Below, in pieces: positions 37,416 through 45,657 of a stretch of 64,000 nucleotides of DNA. Origin of the DNA: Cyclobacteriaceae bacterium (lineage in GTDB: Bacteria; Bacteroidota; Bacteroidia; Cytophagales; Cyclobacteriaceae). The translations under genes and the position numbers were made by a program. The stretch is taken from contig JANQPQ010000001.1 of assembly GCA_028285445.1 (NCBI GenBank), positions 1 through 64,000 on the forward strand, written 5' to 3'. Numbering within the stretch: the stretch's first letter is position 1; each line of letters begins with the position of its first letter. Below the pieces are notes generated by a model that was not told the origin of the DNA, did no database searches, and worked only from the letters and a program-made list of their open reading frames with translations.

Positions 37416-39125
37416 ATGAAGAGAAGGAATTTCCTCAGAAACTTAGGCCTTGCCAGCGTACCCTTTACAATTGGTGGTATACCCATGAAAGTAATGGCAC
37501 GCGATCATTTTACCAGGCTTGCCACCATGAGCACCAATGATAGGGTTTTAGTGATACTGCAAATGCATGGAGGCAACGATGGACTTAACACAATTATTCC
37601 AATTGAACAATATGATCAATACTATAGTAGACGTGCCAACATTGCCATTCCGAAGGCTAATAGTGTAAGAAGGCTTATTGAACTGGATTCTACTCTACCC
37701 TCCGCGGATCAAGTTGGTCTTCATCCTGATATGACTGGAGTGAAGGAGCTTTATGATCGAGGCCGCGTTTCCATTGTGCAAGGTGTTTCTTACAAGAATA
37801 ACAATGGCTCTCACTTTCGTGGCCGCGACATCTGGTTTATGGGTGGTGGCTTTGAAGATTATTATTCCTCCGGTTGGATAGGCCGATACCTGCAGCAGGA
37901 ATTTGCCCCTTTAACCTATCCTGATGATTTTCCTAATAGCGAAATGCTTGATCCATTGGCCATAGAGCTCGGTAGCGATGTCTCCCTCATCTTTCATCAG
38001 CAAGGCAACATCCCTACTTCAATTTCTATAGGCAACAATCCGGAGCGGTTTGCCAACCTTATTGAGCAATTGGAAGGCTTTGATGATCAAGGTATAGATC
38101 CTCGGGGGAAACCGCCTGTTGCTTTGGATCAATCGCCCTACGGGAAAGAGATGAATTGGATTCTGGGCTTGGAAGATAAGTCTGAAGATTATGCCGCCAG
38201 ATTACTGGAGGTCTACAATCGCGCCTCAGAGTCGTCTGTAACTTATCCAGAGACCTACCCTTTCAATGCACCCGGTGGTAGTCTACGCAATAGATTAACG
38301 CCACAGTTGCAACTTATCGCCAGGCTGCTAGACGGCGGAGGTGATGGAGTGGGAACCAAGGTATTCTTAATCAGGATTGGTGGTTTTGATACCCACGCCG
38401 ACCAGGTAGAAAGCTATGACCCAACCATGGGGGCACATTCGGCTTTACTGTACCATATTAGCTCCGCCATGAAGGCTTTCCAGGATGATCTTAAAGCCCG
38501 CGGTCTTGAAGATCGGGTCTTAACACTTACTACCTCGGAGTTTGGCCGACGGGTGGCCTCTAATGGTAGCTTCGGCACAGACCACGGTACCGGAGCTCCG
38601 GTGCTGCTGTTTGGTCGTGGTGTAAACCCAGGGGTGATTGGCACCAACCCGGATATGACCAGGAATAATGTAGCCATGCAATACGACTACCGCCAGATCT
38701 ACTCTAATATCTTACTGAACTGGATGCAGGTAGATCGCGACGTGGTAATCAATGATATCTTCTTTGGGAACTTTATTGATGGGCCGAATGAAGATGGTGG
38801 CAACTACGAGCCAGTACCGGTAGCTTTGACGGAAGTTGTTAGTGTTGAAGATTTTGTTACCAATCGCTTTCATCTTGGCGATTGTTATCCCAATCCGGCA
38901 AAATCGAAAACTACTATTCCATTCCGTATAAATACCAATACGGAAGTGGCGCTCGACCTGCTTGACATTAGCGGCAGGAAACTAAAGTCTATAAAAAGTG
39001 GCCTTATGACAGCCGGCGACCACACTGTTGAGGCCGACCTTTCCGGAGTACCTAGTGGTACCTACCTCTATTCAATCAAGGCAGGGCTACTAAATGAAAC
39101 CAAAAAACTGATAGTAAGAAACTAA
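37416..39125 (+). CDS. DUF1501 (sulfatase-like) protein with type-A T9SS sorting domain
   Basis: 569 residues. The N terminus MKRRNFLRNLGLASVPF resembles a Tat signal (RRNFLR). The central part is the DUF1501 domain with QMHGGNDGLNTI, GVSYKNNNGSHFRGRDIW, GGFDTHADQ and TTSEFGRRV...GTDHGTGAP, the metal-binding pattern of the alkaline-phosphatase/sulfatase-like fold. The last about 80 residues (CYPNPAKSKTTIPF ... LLDISGRKL ... GTYLYSI ... KKLIVRN) are a type-A T9SS C-terminal sorting domain, so the product ends on the cell surface. Substrate unknown. Confidence 0.9.
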   Translation: MKRRNFLRNLGLASVPFTIGGIPMKVMARDHFTRLATMSTNDRVLVILQMHGGNDGLNTIIPIEQYDQYYSRRANIAIPKANSVRRLIELDSTLPSADQVGLHPDMTGVKELYDRGRVSIVQGVSYKNNNGSHFRGRDIWFMGGGFEDYYSSGWIGRYLQQEFAPLTYPDDFPNSEMLDPLAIELGSDVSLIFHQQGNIPTSISIGNNPERFANLIEQLEGFDDQGIDPRGKPPVALDQSPYGKEMNWILGLEDKSEDYAARLLEVYNRASESSVTYPETYPFNAPGGSLRNRLTPQLQLIARLLDGGGDGVGTKVFLIRIGGFDTHADQVESYDPTMGAHSALLYHISSAMKAFQDDLKARGLEDRVLTLTTSEFGRRVASNGSFGTDHGTGAPVLLFGRGVNPGVIGTNPDMTRNNVAMQYDYRQIYSNILLNWMQVDRDVVINDIFFGNFIDGPNEDGGNYEPVPVALTEVVSVEDFVTNRFHLGDCYPNPAKSKTTIPFRINTNTEVALDLLDISGRKLKSIKSGLMTAGDHTVEADLSGVPSGTYLYSIKAGLLNETKKLIVRN

Positions 39126-39144
39126 ACCCAATATCTAACCCTTT

Positions 39145-40032
39145 ATGCTAACTCGAGCAAGCCTTTTCGCAATCTTCGCCTGTCTGCTGGTGGTCTATTC
39201 ACCCGATCTGCAGGCCCAGAAAAACAGGAGAAATTATCCCGGGGGTGGACAAAACCGCAAGCCGGCCAACCAGAAATTTCTGGAGACACAGTGGTGGTTA
39301 GGATTTAAGTGGGGAGCTAACCTCACCTCTGCCATTCCCGAGCAACGCTTTTCTGCCTTTAGTCCTACTGACGGCAATACCGGCGAAAAAACTTATGAAG
39401 ACTTTAAACATCTTGGCGTGCAAGCGGGTATTGACGCCACTTTTTACCACAAGGGCTTTTCCTTTAGCTTCCAACCTAATTACCGGCGCCAGCGTTTTGC
39501 TTACAACAACAGCTTCAACTGGACGGACAGCAATGACCCTACCAGCACCCTTGATCTTCATTACGATCAGGATCACAACCTCGACTACCTGGAGTTGCCA
39601 TTAATCGTGAAATATGATTTCCGTCAGGATGCCTTCACTCCTTTTGTGCAGTTTGGCGGCTATTACGGCACCCTGATAAATGCTACCAAGAAGGTGGATA
39701 TTACAGGCACCGACCAGGCCAGTGGAGCCAGTAATGCTTTTGAAGGGGAGCAACTGGTAATTGGAGCCGATGATCTTTTCATCAAAACTTCGCTTGGTAT
39801 TTTGGCTGGCGTTGGGGTTAACTATAGTGTGGGCAATCTGCGCCTGGCTTTCGATGTTAGCTACCGCTGGGGTTTGCATAACGTTACCAATGCCAAAAAC
39901 CGCTTTACGGAAAACAGGCTGGCGGGCATTGGTGATGCACTGGACGACATGAACATGCAGAACCTTTCTTTCACCTTCAGCACGCTCTTCCCGCTAAGGT
40001 TTATCAGTAAAAACTTTAATTCCATCGACTAG
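39145..40032 (+). CDS. PorT-like outer-membrane beta-barrel protein
   Basis: 295 residues: signal peptide ending LQAQ, a basic Gly/Asn/Arg-rich spacer (KNRRNYPGGGQNRK), then barrel strands (WWLGFKWGANLTS, HLGVQAGIDATFY, YLELPLIVKYDF, GILAGVGVNYSV) of the OMP_b-brl_2/PorT type. It lies 19 bases after the DUF1501 gene, and its TAG stop shares a base with the GTG start of the next gene, so it belongs to the same operon. It may be a dedicated membrane partner of the DUF1501 surface protein (inference). Confidence 0.8.
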   Translation: MLTRASLFAIFACLLVVYSPDLQAQKNRRNYPGGGQNRKPANQKFLETQWWLGFKWGANLTSAIPEQRFSAFSPTDGNTGEKTYEDFKHLGVQAGIDATFYHKGFSFSFQPNYRRQRFAYNNSFNWTDSNDPTSTLDLHYDQDHNLDYLELPLIVKYDFRQDAFTPFVQFGGYYGTLINATKKVDITGTDQASGASNAFEGEQLVIGADDLFIKTSLGILAGVGVNYSVGNLRLAFDVSYRWGLHNVTNAKNRFTENRLAGIGDALDDMNMQNLSFTFSTLFPLRFISKNFNSID

Positions 40033-41237
40033 TGAGAAAGCATCTACTACATATTCTGATTATTATTCCTTTGGTGATTTTCTCCTCTTGTGATTTGGAG
40101 GACAACGATGTTATCCCAACTAACAGGTTCACCAAAATCTACGACAACAATCGTTTTGATTCTTCCATCACGCCCATTGATGTGGCGCAAACGGCGGATG
40201 GTGGCTACATCATTGTCAACTCTCGCCGCCTGGAGAATACCGACTTCCTGGGTATAAATGTGATGAAGGTTGATGAACTGGGCAACTTTGTTTCACAGAC
40301 TGACCTGGCTGACAATTTTGTTCAGCCTATTGCCGACCTCATGTTAATTGGCGGAAACTTCTATTTCCTTTGTATGGATGCTACCAGCCTGGTGGTGCAC
40401 CTTGTGGCAATAGATGATAGCGGAGCAGTTACTGATCCCGCGGCGGTTAGTGGTGGATTGTTCTACCCGCTGCACGCTACTATTGATGGCACTAATATTT
40501 TACTACAGAGCTATAATAACGACAATAAAGAAACCGACATCTCGATTATCGGTACCGATGGCAGTATCTCTGCGAGTCAATCGTTTACTATTGGCTCCGG
40601 CCAGGGTGTGGAGGAGCCAATTATTGAGCACTTTACCCGTACTGGTAAGTCATTGCCATTTATGGTAGGGAGAACCACCGGCGGCACTTACTTTTTCAAT
40701 GGCTTCTACAATTTCACCTTGTCCATGGTGTTTACCGATTTGAGCAGTGGAGACCCCAATGGTGTGCTGCAAGGTCAGCAAGATGATGGCGGCCTCAGCT
40801 CGGCGCTACACCTGAGTGGTAATACTTTCGCTGTTTCTCGTTTCAACTTTGGCGATAATTACATTGTGCCACAAGCCAGCATTGATATGGGTGGTACCAC
40901 CTCCAGCGTAGACCTTTCCGGCAACCAGTTGCCAGAGTTACCACCAGATACCAAAGTAGATCTGCTACTAACTGAAGTAAACAGCCAGCAAGTACTGATC
41001 TACGGTAGCAACACCAATAGCAAACAAATATTGCTACTGGCCTACGATGCCTCTGCCGGTGATCTGTTGGGTACGCAACGACTGGGCTTTAGCAACCCCT
41101 ATGAGATATCCAACATGACCCCTACGGCTGACGGAGGCCTGGTGGTAGTAGGTACCACTTTCGTAGCCGGCCGCTTCGCCCGGGTGGTATTGTTTAAGCT
41201 AGATGAATCTGATTTGGTGGCGTTGACTAGCCAGTAG
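40032..41237 (+). CDS. Lipoprotein, last gene of the DUF1800/DUF1501 operon
   Basis: 401 residues starting at GTG, overlapping the previous stop by one base (TAGTG). The signal ends in the lipobox IFSSC (Cys20). The mature part carries repeats such as DVAQTADGGYIIVNSR and MTPTADGGLVVVGTT, the pattern of the short beta-propeller-like repeats found in Bacteroidota T9SS proteins. Probably outer-membrane anchored and interacting with the operon's other surface products; function unknown. Confidence 0.75.
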   Translation: MRKHLLHILIIIPLVIFSSCDLEDNDVIPTNRFTKIYDNNRFDSSITPIDVAQTADGGYIIVNSRRLENTDFLGINVMKVDELGNFVSQTDLADNFVQPIADLMLIGGNFYFLCMDATSLVVHLVAIDDSGAVTDPAAVSGGLFYPLHATIDGTNILLQSYNNDNKETDISIIGTDGSISASQSFTIGSGQGVEEPIIEHFTRTGKSLPFMVGRTTGGTYFFNGFYNFTLSMVFTDLSSGDPNGVLQGQQDDGGLSSALHLSGNTFAVSRFNFGDNYIVPQASIDMGGTTSSVDLSGNQLPELPPDTKVDLLLTEVNSQQVLIYGSNTNSKQILLLAYDASAGDLLGTQRLGFSNPYEISNMTPTADGGLVVVGTTFVAGRFARVVLFKLDESDLVALTSQ

Positions 41238-41254
41238 CCATTGCAGCTTTAAAA

Positions 41255-41289
41255 TGCCATCCCGAGCCCCGTCGAGGGATCTCGTTGCT
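41255..41289. repeat. REP-like palindromic element, copy 1
   Basis: ATCCCGAG ... CGAGGGAT inverted repeat followed by CTCGTTGC. A near-identical element lies at 42085-42117. Elements of this kind (GTCATCCCGAGC...GAGGGATCT) are dispersed in many bacterial genomes. Confidence 0.7.
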
Positions 41290-41310
41290 AATGAAATGAG
41301 GTTTTAGTCA

Positions 41311-41345
41311 AGCCTGCTATTAAGGGGATTACAAATCCCCAGGCT
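41311..41345. repeat. Nested palindrome GGGGATT-ACA-AATCCCC
   Basis: Perfect 7-bp stem (41324-41330 with 41334-41340), enclosed by a second inverted pair AGCCTG / CAGGCT (41311-41316 with 41340-41345). It is immediately followed by a second, similar palindrome. Confidence 0.7.
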
Positions 41346-41351
41346 CAAGAA

Positions 41352-41372
41352 GCACGGATTGCAAATCCGCGC
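41352..41372. repeat. Palindrome GCACGGATT-GCA-AATCCGCGC
   Basis: 6-bp CGGATT / AATCCG stem extended by two pairs past one A-C mismatch. It shares the GGATT...AATCC core with the palindrome just upstream and is probably the same family of REP-like units. Confidence 0.65.
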
Positions 41373-41408
41373 AAACGATGGGCTATATTGAGGAAGAAAT
41401 AGATCGCT

Positions 41409-41966
41409 ATGTCTAAGTCATTTTGCCTTATACTATGCATGCTTGTTAGCGTAACCGCCGGGGCTCAATCTGAAAAAGAGTACTACCTGAAGGAATGCGA
41501 TTCTGATTATAGTAGTGCTCGGACCTTACTTCGCAGTGATAGCGCCGTAATCTCCCAATATTTTGTACATCAATATAGGACACCCCCGCGCATGGTTGGC
41601 ACCTGGATTCAGCATGGGGATACAATTCGAATGACAGTGGAAAGATCGGAAAAATCCTATGTGCAAAGATGGTTTAATGAAATGCTGGTATTGGTACCCA
41701 TTAACAAGTTAGAAGATTGGCCGGCGGAATTAGTCAATATTAGAGCTGAAATGAAAGAAGACAAGATTCTGCAGTTCATAGACAGTCTTAGAACCGCTGT
41801 TGGCGGACATCCGAACTTAGACATTAGTTACCGTGAGGAGAGTGTTCGTTTTCTGGTTGGCCACCTCTGTGAAGAGGGCTTCTTCGTGGGCAGCTCAGAA
41901 TCCGACTGGCCAAAATATGATCGGCACAGGAAAGTCAGGATGAGAAAAAAGAGATCTAAGAAGTAA
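41409..41966 (+). CDS. Secreted protein of unknown function
   Basis: 185 residues with a signal peptide (SFCLILCMLVSVTAGAQ) and a mostly charged mature part ending in a very basic tail (KVRMRKKRSKK). No family is recognised. It is flanked on both sides by REP-like palindromes. Confidence 0.65.
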   Translation: MSKSFCLILCMLVSVTAGAQSEKEYYLKECDSDYSSARTLLRSDSAVISQYFVHQYRTPPRMVGTWIQHGDTIRMTVERSEKSYVQRWFNEMLVLVPINKLEDWPAELVNIRAEMKEDKILQFIDSLRTAVGGHPNLDISYREESVRFLVGHLCEEGFFVGSSESDWPKYDRHRKVRMRKKRSKK

Positions 41967-42084
41967 ATGAATACCACACCTACAATACTCTAGGTTTTGA
42001 TTGATACTGATAGTAGGGTGTAGTTTACAAACTACCAAGAGCTGTGGGTATGCCCTGTCGAGTAGTACTACTACCTCTCAAGAG

Positions 42085-42117
42085 TGTCATCCCGAGCTTG
42101 CCGAGGGATCTTGTTGC
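42085..42117. repeat. REP-like palindromic element, copy 2
   Basis: TGTCATCCCGAGC ... CGAGGGATCTTGTTGC; matches copy 1 at 41255-41289 apart from a few bases in the loop and ends. Confidence 0.7.
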
Positions 42118-42140
42118 AATTTATCGCCCAATGTATCTTG

Positions 42141-42180
42141 CCAATAGTCGTCACTCGCGAGGGCCCGAGCGACTACGAAG
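42141..42180. repeat. Inverted-repeat element AATAGTCG...CGACT, copy 1
   Basis: AATAGTCGTCACTC followed by a GC-rich centre and GCGACTACGAAG; AGTCG and CGACT can pair. A diverged copy with the same ends is at 42489-42526, the other side of a small gene. Confidence 0.65.
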
Positions 42181-42188
42181 AGGCTGTC

Positions 42189-42407
42189 CTATCTGGCTGT
42201 GATCACGACCCCCACTCCTGCCAAGATCAAACCTGCAATTATTTGTATCCATGCCGTTGCTAATTCTGCAAAGCCGCCTAAGCCAGAATCACTCTTCCGC
42301 ATGAATTCAAGTCCATGATGATAACCCAAATGGTATATTCCAGATGCCAGTAGCACCGCCCCAAGGCCCAGACTCAACTTACCAATGAAATCTTTGGATG
42401 GTTTCAT
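42189..42407 (-). CDS. Small two-helix membrane protein
   Basis: 72 residues with two hydrophobic segments (LSLGLGAVLLASGIYHLGY and WIQIIAGLILAGVGVVI) and a charged loop between them. The family is not recognised. The gene sits exactly between two copies of an inverted-repeat element. Confidence 0.55.
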   Translation of the reverse strand: MKPSKDFIGKLSLGLGAVLLASGIYHLGYHHGLEFMRKSDSGLGGFAELATAWIQIIAGLILAGVGVVITAR

Positions 42408-42488
42408 GAATGTAAATTTACGAATTATGATTTGATGTGGTAACTAACGCAAGATCTCGTTTCTATCGCTCCTGAAGAGTTGCCCCGA

Positions 42489-42526
42489 GAATAGTCGTCA
42501 CTCACGTGGACGCCGGCGACTGCGAA
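42489..42526. repeat. Inverted-repeat element AATAGTCG...CGACT, copy 2
   Basis: AATAGTCGTCACTCACGTGG ... GGCGACTGCGAAG. It differs from copy 1 mainly in the centre. A possible third, shorter relative (AATAGACTCACGCGAGGG) begins at about 45028. Confidence 0.6.
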
Positions 42527-42571
42527 GGATGAATCCAGAGGTGTCAAGCTCTGTCCAGGTGTGCCAACCAG

Positions 42572-43366
42572 TTAATCATATAAGAACACCATGTGATCAC
42601 TTGACTGCCAGCCATTATAATTCCTGGTAGCCTTAAAGCTGGTTACAAAATCGCCATCGTGGGTGTATTCATACTCCGCAACTTCAGTATTACTTCCATC
42701 CACCAATGTTCTCGTTACCACATTGTTGGGTGAGGTATAAAACTCGAACTCAAGGTTAGTGAAGCCATAGTATTTGCCGAAAAATGGATTTGGCTTATCG
42801 TCGAAAGTCTGTGTCACCTCCTTAACAACCTCACCATCGTCGTTGGTACCTACCGCGTGCACCAGGTTTCCTCTTTCATCATATTCGAAAACCCAGTTAA
42901 TAACTTCTGCTGGTGGGCCGAAACTAAATCTAAAGATAGATTCAATTGCCCCTGTGGGCCGTTCCGAGTTATCGTAGTGCAGGGTGGTGGTTTCTTCAAC
43001 CTTGCCGCCAACCAATGTCAAACGCTCAAACTTGATCTGGTCCAGGGCATCCCCATCATAGGTAAGCGTGTAGGTTCCCCAACTATCAATTGAGGGATGT
43101 GAATAAGTTATCGAAGCTAAGTGGCCATCCGAGTAGATATAATCCGTGGTACCTGACCCTTCGGTACCAAACCCCTCGAAAATCTCTTCTATTTGTCCGA
43201 AGCTGTTGTAGGTAAACCTAATTCCGATAAAGGGATCACTCTGCACTGTGACATCATTTCGGCGGTCCATTTCAGTGACCAGGACACCCCGCGGTTGCGG
43301 GTTGTCTGACTTACATGAAACTAGCAGTGTTGCTGTCAAAAGAGCAATAGTAATTGGCCTAAGCAT
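42572..43366 (-). CDS. Lipoprotein with YD/RHS-like repeats (paralogue A)
   Basis: 264 residues, lipobox LLVSC (Cys18). The mature part consists of repeated beta units such as FTYNSFGQIEEI, YIYSDGHLASI, LTYDGDALDQI, FEYDERGNLVHAV and YEYTHDGDFVTSF, which resemble YD/RHS-type repeats. It lacks any toxin or protease-like core. It is similar in order and spacing of motifs to the lipoprotein at 44179-44946. Probably outer-membrane or surface located; function unknown. Confidence 0.75.
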   Translation of the reverse strand: MLRPITIALLTATLLVSCKSDNPQPRGVLVTEMDRRNDVTVQSDPFIGIRFTYNSFGQIEEIFEGFGTEGSGTTDYIYSDGHLASITYSHPSIDSWGTYTLTYDGDALDQIKFERLTLVGGKVEETTTLHYDNSERPTGAIESIFRFSFGPPAEVINWVFEYDERGNLVHAVGTNDDGEVVKEVTQTFDDKPNPFFGKYYGFTNLEFEFYTSPNNVVTRTLVDGSNTEVAEYEYTHDGDFVTSFKATRNYNGWQSSDHMVFLYD

Positions 43367-43548
43367 TTTTTGAAGTTTTATTTCAAATCATAAACACTCA
43401 AGGCCGGGCCAGTCCCCCAGCATTACATACTAAAGGCAGTAAGCTAAGATTAATGGTAAAATAGGAGTTTAAATGAGAACTACTCTCAGACAGTAAAATC
43501 GGGGCAGTGTCTCATGCCTAGCCTTCAAATAGCTGCAGTAGATGGACC

Positions 43549-44109
43549 TCAGTCAGTATTTTCGGACTCTGGCATATTCGAAATTATTCTATTAAGCCTC
43601 GGTTGCAGAATCCAATACCCAAATACTGAAAACCAGATAAGAAAGAATTCACCAGAATAGTCGCTGAATCTTGCCGTTCTGTTAAGCTCCACTGACTTTA
43701 CTGTTTTTGCTGCAAAATTGAGCCCATAAAAAACAATAACTACCGATACCAGGTGTACCAGAATCAATATGCCTTCAAAACCGGAGAGGGCTGAGCCTTC
43801 ACCACCAAACCCCTGAAAAATTGGTGTGGAAAGGCCAATGAGGATTATTGCTAAGTAGGTTATTGGAATCGAAAACAACAACTTGAATTTCCTGGCGCTT
43901 AAACCGGTATTTGGTGGCAGATATGGGTTTAGCTCTACAGCAATGGCCCAGATCCAACCCCAGGTACCGATTCCAAAGAATACCATCTGCAATGGGAAAA
44001 GCTTAAAAAGCAATGCAGGGTTACCAAAGGTGAAAAAATTAACAATTATGGGAACACCCCAGGTAAGTGCGAATAGTTGCCAGTGCTTAAGCTTTAGAAG
44101 AAACTTCAT
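43549..44109 (-). CDS. Multi-helix membrane protein of unknown function
   Basis: 186 residues with about five hydrophobic segments, including LFALTWGVPIIVNFFTF, LFSIPITYLAIILIGL, ILILVHLVSVVIVFYGL and FFLIWFSVFGYWILQPRL. The segment VKSVELNRTARFSDYSGEFFLIWFSVFG is a pattern seen in some Bacteroidota membrane proteins of unknown role. It lies between two paralogous lipoprotein genes on the same strand. Confidence 0.6.
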   Translation of the reverse strand: MKFLLKLKHWQLFALTWGVPIIVNFFTFGNPALLFKLFPLQMVFFGIGTWGWIWAIAVELNPYLPPNTGLSARKFKLLFSIPITYLAIILIGLSTPIFQGFGGEGSALSGFEGILILVHLVSVVIVFYGLNFAAKTVKSVELNRTARFSDYSGEFFLIWFSVFGYWILQPRLNRIISNMPESENTD

Positions 44110-44178
44110 ACTGAAATGCTATTGATGAATATCGTGCAATTAACGGAAGTTGCAAAGAGTATATCTAAGTCTATTCCT

Positions 44179-44946
44179 TTACTGATAAACCAAGAACACC
44201 ACCTGGGGTTGCAGGAAGCCATCCCTGGTAACCTGGTAGCTTGTGGGAAAACCGTTGTTATAGGTGTATTCAAAAACCTCCACGGAGGTTTGGCCCAGCT
44301 GGGTCCAGGTGCGTCTAATGGGGTTATTTGGTGAATTGAAAAAGTCGAAGCTACCGGTGAAGAAGCTGTGGAATTTACCCGCAAATGGATTCTTCTGATC
44401 GTCGTACAAGAAGACGATCTCATTGATAACGGTGCCATCCAATTCCGTTTGCAAAAAGCGAGTTAGGTTTCCTATGCCATCATACTCAAAGCTTGAATTA
44501 GAAACCTGGGTGGGCTCGGTTGGGCTGAGAAGAGAGTCGACAGCACTAGTGGGTCTGCCGTTGCCATCATAGGTTATGTTACTAATGCGGGTGGTGGTGC
44601 CCGTAAAGAACGAAGAGCTTTGCAATTCTATCCTGGCTATAAGATCACCGGTGTAGGTTAATGTCCAGGTCTGGCAAACGTCGCAAGGTGTAGGGAAGCC
44701 ACCGAATACTTCGGTCAGCTTGCCATCTATGTAAGTGTAAGTAAGCAAACCATCACCCCGCGATGAGCCATGCCGTATCAGTTCCTCAATCTGGCCCTGG
44801 TTATTGTAGGTATAGGTATATTCTGGAGAAAGATTGCCATTTATCTGGCTGTCGATGCGTGCCACCTGCCCGCTGACTAGTTCCGGGTCGTCTTTGCAAC
44901 TGACAAGTAAAAGAAGAAGAGCCAGTCCTAAAAATTGCTTTATCAT
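44179..44946 (-). CDS. Lipoprotein with YD/RHS-like repeats (paralogue B)
   Basis: 255 residues, lipobox LLVSC (Cys17). Repeated units YTYNNQGQIEELI, YTYIDGKLTEVF, LTYTGDLIARIEL, FEYDGIGNLTRF and FEYTYNNGFPTSY mirror those of paralogue A in the same order, and both share the KNPFAGK / PNPFFGK and SPNN segments near the C terminus. An old tandem duplication is likely. Confidence 0.75.
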   Translation of the reverse strand: MIKQFLGLALLLLLVSCKDDPELVSGQVARIDSQINGNLSPEYTYTYNNQGQIEELIRHGSSRGDGLLTYTYIDGKLTEVFGGFPTPCDVCQTWTLTYTGDLIARIELQSSSFFTGTTTRISNITYDGNGRPTSAVDSLLSPTEPTQVSNSSFEYDGIGNLTRFLQTELDGTVINEIVFLYDDQKNPFAGKFHSFFTGSFDFFNSPNNPIRRTWTQLGQTSVEVFEYTYNNGFPTSYQVTRDGFLQPQVVFLVYQ

Positions 44947-45123
44947 ACGCGTGTAGTTAGTCTATTTTGATACTGTTAGCAATATTGGCTCGACGTTATA
45001 CGAAACAATTTAGCAAATATCACCTAGAATAGACTCACGCGAGGGATTGAGGGAAATGCGTTGCTGTCAAACGCACCTAAAGACTGCGGGTGAGGCAGAA
45101 GAGTTTCCTCTTAATTAAAACTC

Positions 45124-45519
45124 CTACCCTGCACTTTCGTCAACAATCATCCATTGTATGCCATACCTATCACGGAGCATGCCAAAGCCACCCTCTATAG
45201 GGAACATCACATTGCCACCTTTGGCTAGCCTGTCGAAGGTAGCCCGTTGTGAATGTTCATTATTATATTGTACAAACAGGGAAATATTGCTACCAACCTG
45301 CGTGGGGTGACTGGGTAGATCATCAGAGGCTTTAATGCAAATGCCTTGGGCTTTGATTTCAGCGTTGAAAATGCGCTCACCATTTTCCGCCTCAACCTCT
45401 ATGGGGGAATCGGCAAAAGTTTGCATCATGGTGATTTGGCCATCCAGGCAATCGGCATAAAACTGCATGGCCTCCTTGCAATTACCGCTGAAGACCAGGT
45501 AAGGAATAACTTGTGACAT
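45124..45519 (-). CDS. PhnB-like VOC (glyoxalase-fold) protein
   Basis: 131 residues. PYLVFSGNCKEAMQFYADCLDGQI at the start and FGMLRDRYGIQWMIVDE at the end match the PhnB/YjdN branch of the vicinal-oxygen-chelate superfamily. Members of this branch are mostly of unknown catalytic activity. Monocistronic. Confidence 0.85.
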   Translation of the reverse strand: MSQVIPYLVFSGNCKEAMQFYADCLDGQITMMQTFADSPIEVEAENGERIFNAEIKAQGICIKASDDLPSHPTQVGSNISLFVQYNNEHSQRATFDRLAKGGNVMFPIEGGFGMLRDRYGIQWMIVDESAG

Positions 45520-45657
45520 AGTCTGGTTTAGGAATTTAAGTTAAGGTTATTTGCTTTCTTGATGCAATGCATCTTTGATCGGCATGATAGGGATTGAAAT
45601 CAAATGGCGGGTTACATACCTTTTTTGTAACCAGAAATGTTTACTGTTGGGCAGTTT

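Noticed and set aside
42572-44946. YD-repeat lipoproteins as RHS toxins
   Set aside because: They are short, lack the RHS core and any C-terminal toxin domain, and have no immunity gene beside them.
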